64,000 nucleotides of DNA from Gracilaria vermiculophylla (taxonomy: Eukaryota > Rhodophyta > Florideophyceae > Gracilariales > Gracilariaceae), in assembly GCA_019155205.2 (NCBI GenBank), contig JAHNZQ020000016.1:1502430-1566429 (forward strand), given 5' to 3'. This document shows, one piece after another, positions 59,334 to 64,000 of this stretch. The notes beneath the pieces are model-generated. The model saw only the letters and a list, made by a program, of their open reading frames with translations, did no database searches and was not told where the DNA came from. Position 1 is the first letter of the stretch. Each line of letters begins with the position of its first letter. A program made the translations under genes and the position numbers.

Positions 59334-62300
59334 TGTTGTGATGTGGAAAATAGCAACCTTGCTGGCTCAAAGTCTCAACGTCCAAGCGCAAAGAAGGTCA
59401 CTCCGCAACACAGCGAGAGAGAGTACGCTGAATGAATAGGTACAACAAGAGTTGAACTTTATCGAAACGCGTCGAAAGGAGGTGAATAACAAAAAGAGCG
59501 CCAGCCGTCGACGCTGCTTGGATGGGGAAGTCAATAGTTGGGGAGGTAGGTACAATTTGAAATTTTAAAATACTGGTTTGAATCCAAGATGACATGTCAT
59601 TTTGTCAACAATGAGCTTGACGACATCTTGCCAGTTTAACCCACCGCCGCCTCTAGTTGGGAGATACATGCGAAGGTGGCGAAGTATCAAAGCGTGATTC
59701 CCTGCAGACATGATCCTCACCTGAACCTGGTGTACAAACGGATCACCACACGTACAATTTTAGAAGGCTCGAAGCTTACCATGATACTCCTCGGATGTTA
59801 ACTTTTGCCGCTCAATCAAACATATGGGTGGGTCTACAGCCGGCGCGCATATACACTCCAAAACGGCACCGTGTCTTCTGTGGCCTCCTAACCCTTGATG
59901 AGAAGCATATAACCGTTCGAATCAATTGCATGCTTCGGCGAAGTTTGTTGATTCATGTGACGATGTTGTACTGAAAACGTTTAAAGCCTCTACATGTCGA
60001 ACAGCAACAATGTAACTCTCATCTTGTATGTCACCTGCAAAAGCACAATGGCCCGTTCACATTTTCCATTCCTGTCTGGCCTCCTTTCAGTTTTCTATTT
60101 CGCCCTTGCATCACATCACTGATTTAGATGATGTACCGGATGCATGAATGCATACGCTCAAACTTAACATATCGTGAGTGTTGCACCACCAGATTGCTTC
60201 ACCTCTGTCACTTGGATTGCAAGAGACGCCTTTTTTGTGCTAACATGACGACCAACTTCACGTATAGTGTGATTTTTGAACAAGCCATTGTGTTTGTCAT
60301 GCAATAGTCACTGACGCTGAAGTATCTCACACTCGTTTGCGCTTTGTGACAAAGAAACCCTCTGAACTTCCACCACCAATGTCGATGGATGTCGTTCATA
60401 GGAGTTCGGAATCAATCTCATCTGCTAGCCCTACCGCGGGTTTAATTCCAGCCGCAATTGCGTCGGGAGCACAACCGTGCGACCCAACAGGGACATGAAT
60501 GCACCTCAAAATGGTTTACATTTTATACGCTGCGATTATCCTGAAACGTTTCTCCTTCACTGGCTCCTTCAACATTCATGCCTCCACGGATTTTGAAAGT
60601 TTCGGTAATGAATGCCGTTTTCAGCTGCGGGTTTTTGCGTAGTCCGATACAAGACGAATTGTTAATTTGGCCTCGAAGCCGTTCAATTATAGGGTACGCT
60701 CATCAGTAGAGTGTGCATTAAGATGATGACAAGAATCACGTTTTCAGCAGCAGCTCTGGTCATTTGTGATTAGTAAGCTCTGCAAGGGAAGCGGACTCAG
60801 CACGAATATCGAACGGAATCATTTGTCAGAGAAAGTTGGGAAAAAGTACTGCCTTTAGCGGTAATGCATGCAAATCATCGCTGGGAAAAGCCGCTACAAA
60901 CGATTGTGCGTATTCATCTTAATGAATACGTCTACAGGAAATGCAGATAGTAGTTTGTCCGAAGAGATTGCGTTCCGTAAAATATCACTTGCGGAAGATG
61001 TTGTGATTAGGGAGGCTTGCACACTATCTGGATCGGAAGTTGTGATTTGTACCAGTGAAGGGGAAGGCATAAGCAAAGACTACATGATGTGAATGTTGAT
61101 ATGTCATATAAATGGTTCTGACCCCTTTACTCTGACTTGGATCCTCGTGCCCGTTTCTTGCACACTGGACAGTCTTCTTATTTGGAGGGTTTGCATCCCT
61201 TTGTTTGAAACGTCGATGAGACCCCTCATAAGGGTGTACGTGTACGTGGTGATATCCGTAAGTTACTGTTTAATATCAATTCCATTGAGATTGAGTTTAT
61301 CTGAAGCCGGCTTTGAGCGAGCACGAAGCGAACTTCGCTCGCTTCCAAGGACCCTTTGAAGTGCTAGCGTTAACCATCGCTGTGGAAACGTACGGTTCCG
61401 AACAATCGATTCCAGAGGTCCATTTCGGAAAGTTGCGGGGCCGTTGAAATTCCAAGCTTTACCAGAGGCGAATCAACTCGGACAAATGTCGATCTGCTTC
61501 ATCGAAATTAGATGCGTATACTCCCAGTGCGGAAGTTTGTGTTGCCTAATTGTCGGACATGGATTCGACGAGTTCAGACTCCTCCGACAGAGAGAACTGG
61601 AGGGGTGAGCTGGATGAGCTCAGTAATTCGAACAGTATCGTTCCATTCTTACATATAAGGAATCCGGAGAAGTCGAGATCATTCGCTGGAGTCGACTCCG
61701 TGTGCGCTAATGACAGTGTTCGCTTTCCGGCTCAACCAGTTATCTGTGGTGATCCGGCATGCTCGCCAACTCATCTCGGATACATGGAGATTGGTACGGT
61801 GCATCGAGCAGATCATTCTGGTGCCGACCAAGTCGTTGTGTGTTTCGTTTGCTACGTAAGGTGCTGTACGACACCAACATGTGAGTTGCCTTGTCGGAGA
61901 TCGGTTCAGAGTTGTCGTTCAGTACGTACGTGTAATCCTAGAAAAGCAGGAGACTTGTGTGATTTGATTCATACCTTCGAGTAAACGACGACTTCGGACC
62001 TGCAATTATGATGCCTTCATGGCATGCCGTAGACTCCCGCGCCGTACCTCACTCTAAGGAGGTTGGCCTAACCACGACTCACCTGGTTTGCAAGAGAACG
62101 GTCATCCGTTTCTTTTGGGCACGACCCAGTGAAACTGAGTTGCATCATGCGGTTGTCCTCGTCACTGCAGTCTCTGCGAAGCTTTTCTTTCTTGCGCCTC
62201 TTTTCCGATTCTGGCGCCAGCTGGCTTCAGTTTTGATCCGTTGTGTATCAACTTCTGTTCCACCTCGTCATATTTAATATTAAGGACATCGTGACAATCC

Positions 62301-63704
62301 TAAAGCTCTCTCTTGTAGTGCTTTTGAAGGGTTTTCGGTAAAGCATTTGTACCGAATTCTAGCGTGACATGCTTCTTCAGGTTGGAACCGATTATAAAAC
62401 ATGATGAACAACTCGATTGTGTCGAAGTCTGGCTCGAAGAGAATATCCTGAAACCAAAGCAATATTGCAGCTGCCATGAAAAGCAATCAAGCATGTACAG
62501 AATTAAGCTGGAGATAATCAAGATACACAACTAGTACAGCATGACAAGAACCGCAAAGCAGAGGTGTCCACCCGACCACTGCCTTCTAGAAACGTGGAAG
62601 TAGCCCGGCTTCGTAAAGGTGGTGGTGGGGGAGAAGCAGGGCGCTATTATGTCCCGGTGCAATGATGTTCGTTTCAGAAGAGGGCCAGAATGCCCGTCCA
62701 GAATGTTGAACACAAGGTAAATTATAAATATAAACATGTTCCAAATCATCCCGGTAGTTTCTTTTACACTTCGCGTGCCTTGGGTACTGAATACCCATTC
62801 ACGTAGAGCTGCTGCTGTTCAACAACATGCAGGGCGCACGCGTCTACAGAGATGATGGCGTAGAGTGCACCATAAACCACTCGCATGAGCGAGCAGTGGT
62901 TGGTGAGAGCGCGAAGCCTTTCAGTCGCGGATAGCGCGTGTTGCGCGCGGAGCAGGACAGTGATGGGCGGATCTGTTCATGACTGAGATCGACGGCGTCG
63001 CGCGTACGCTTCTTGGCGGCAGCGTATAGGGCTGAGAATGTACTTAAGCAGCCCAGCTCCCACGTGCCCAGCAGCCTGAGGCGCGTCGCCGCTGACGGTA
63101 AAATTGTCGGCGTTCGCGGCGCAGGCACTGCTCACGTGCACTGGCAGCCGGCTGCAGGGGATGAGCGATGACCGCGCTATGAGTCTTTTTTTGGCACATC
63201 AAATGTACCCTTGTATGTGAAGGTTGATGCTTCCACGCAGGGTAATACATTACATCGCGCGGAGCGGTCTGAAACAGATCTCGGAAAAAGGTAGGGCAGT
63301 GGACTACAAACAGGGAGCACACAATGACATTAGCCAGGCGGCTCTAAGAGGCAGGCGTAGAAATCGCCTCCATGTTGGCGTGACTACGGGAGCGCGTCTG
63401 CTCTTTGAGATCGGTTACTTACTACCTCTGAGACTCAATTCTTGTCAAGAATTAGAGGCTGAGTTCTAACGTATTCTCCATGAACCAACGGACTTGACAA
63501 TCTTCAGTTGTTTCTATGAGCCAGCTTGACCATTTGTCATAATCTTCATAAGCAAAGAGCAATAGCTACTGACAATCGAGCCTTTATGTTTGTCACAAAT
63601 AGGTTTGATGAATAATGGGTGTTTGCAATAAGTCAAGGAAAAACTATGTACAACTACAGTCAGAACATATTACATACACAAAACAGGATCTCCCAACACA
63701 GCCG
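59334..63704. other. Intergenic region, 4.4 kb, the longest gene-poor stretch
   Basis: No confident gene is present. The only ORF with an ATG worth listing is at 61559-61984. Small imperfect hairpins are visible near 61315-61342 and 62875-62901. No long repeat or RNA gene was recognised. Confidence 0.5.
61559..61984 (+). CDS. Doubtful open reading frame (141 aa)
   Basis: It starts at ATG 61559 with MDSTSSDSSDRENW and runs 141 codons. The second half is Cys-rich (VCFVCYVRCCTTPTCELPC). No signal peptide, span or known motif is seen, and no paralogue lies in the window. A frame of this length can arise by chance in a 4-kb gap. It could equally be a transposon remnant. Confidence 0.2.
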   Translation: MDSTSSDSSDRENWRGELDELSNSNSIVPFLHIRNPEKSRSFAGVDSVCANDSVRFPAQPVICGDPACSPTHLGYMEIGTVHRADHSGADQVVVCFVCYVRCCTTPTCELPCRRSVQSCRSVRTCNPRKAGDLCDLIHTFE

Positions 63705-64000
63705 TTATTGTTCGTGTGACTTTGGAAACTCTTGTGCCTCAGTTAGTCCGTAGTTTTCGACTTCATTATCGAGCCCGCCTCTGGCGATAGGCCCTTCACA
63801 GTCGACTTTGTCCTCAGTTATGTCAGACATTTTGGAGTCAGAAATATAAGAATCGTAGGAGAGCTCGTCGTCGAAATCATCCGCATCGTCACTGTCCGAT
63901 TCATTCATGGTCTCATTCAGAGGAGCGTACTCGGAGTACACATCGCTTTGTCTTGGCGAAGCAAGTGATGCGGGTTGCTCGTTTTGATGTTGAAACTGAG
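63705..64000 (-). CDS. Acidic C-terminus of a gene running off the right edge
   Basis: The minus-strand frame is open from the window edge to a stop at 63705 and encodes at least 98 residues. The sequence is rich in Asp, Glu and Ser (NESDSDDADDFDDELSYDSY) after a Gln/Ser/Pro stretch. The rest of the gene lies beyond 64000, so no function can be given. An acidic tail would suit a nuclear or transposon-encoded protein, but nothing distinguishes these. Confidence 0.5.
   Translation of the reverse strand, partial: QFQHQNEQPASLASPRQSDVYSEYAPLNETMNESDSDDADDFDDELSYDSYISDSKMSDITEDKVDCEGPIARGGLDNEVENYGLTEAQEFPKSHEQ

Noticed and set aside
59880..59930. GTTCGAATC resembling a tRNA T-loop
   Set aside because: No cloverleaf partner sequences lie upstream, so it is a chance match.

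Overview
This is nuclear DNA of a eukaryote with a plastid, most consistent with a red alga (inference; the species is not determined). Most genes are single uninterrupted reading frames. The few introns I could place are 70-100 nt long with GT-AG ends. Plastid-type enzymes (TrpB, HisB, a CPP1-like J-domain membrane protein) start with extensions that look like transit peptides. Beside them are ordinary eukaryotic genes: SMC6, RRP9, SPC25, SGF29, an INO80B/IES2-like gene, a MED28-like gene, an EH-domain protein and MOCS2-type genes. Several Golgi-type glycosyltransferases suit a wall-polysaccharide producer.

Layout. 0-13 kb: a decayed transposon-like frame, a 40-bp perfect palindrome, two divergent copies of a secreted cysteine-rich protein family (2.5 kb plus strand, 12 kb minus strand), and RRP9 and SMC6 tail to tail between them. 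13.7-31.4 kb: CPP1-like and TRPB, a Gfo/Idh/MocA dehydrogenase and a double-domain glycosyltransferase sharing a promoter with two CACGTG boxes, a four-exon RluA-type pseudouridine synthase with a 15-nt micro-exon, an EamA transporter, an EH-domain protein, MoaD and MoaE reading frames 13 nt apart, and an unrecognised coiled-coil protein. 31.4-37.3 kb: an extremely GC-rich stretch with triplet and 9-bp repeats, a C-tract with 78 uninterrupted C, a long pyrimidine-rich strand, SGF29, a 14-bp minisatellite, three CCAAT boxes and the MED28-like gene. 37.3-45 kb: two tandem paralogous GT77 fusion proteins and INO80B. 46.7-51.1 kb: an alpha/beta hydrolase, HisB and the iron permease FTR1, with a second GC-rich block carrying an 87-bp tandem repeat and a 100-N assembly gap inside FTR1. 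53-59.4 kb: a homeodomain protein, a C2-domain protein, a small membrane protein and SPC25. 59.4-63.7 kb is almost empty, and the acidic C-terminus of another gene runs off the right edge.

The genes do not form one operon-like system. Themes that recur are wall or secretory glycosylation (three two-domain glycosyltransferases plus two secreted proteins with a possible sugar-binding fold), chromatin and chromosome machinery (SMC6, SPC25, INO80B, SGF29, MED28), and plastid amino-acid biosynthesis. The tightest functional unit is MoaD/MoaE, the two subunits of molybdopterin synthase, which look dicistronic. Reading frames were judged by eye. Starts were set at the first ATG that gives a sensible N-terminus; frames opening on GTG or TTG were trimmed to the first ATG.
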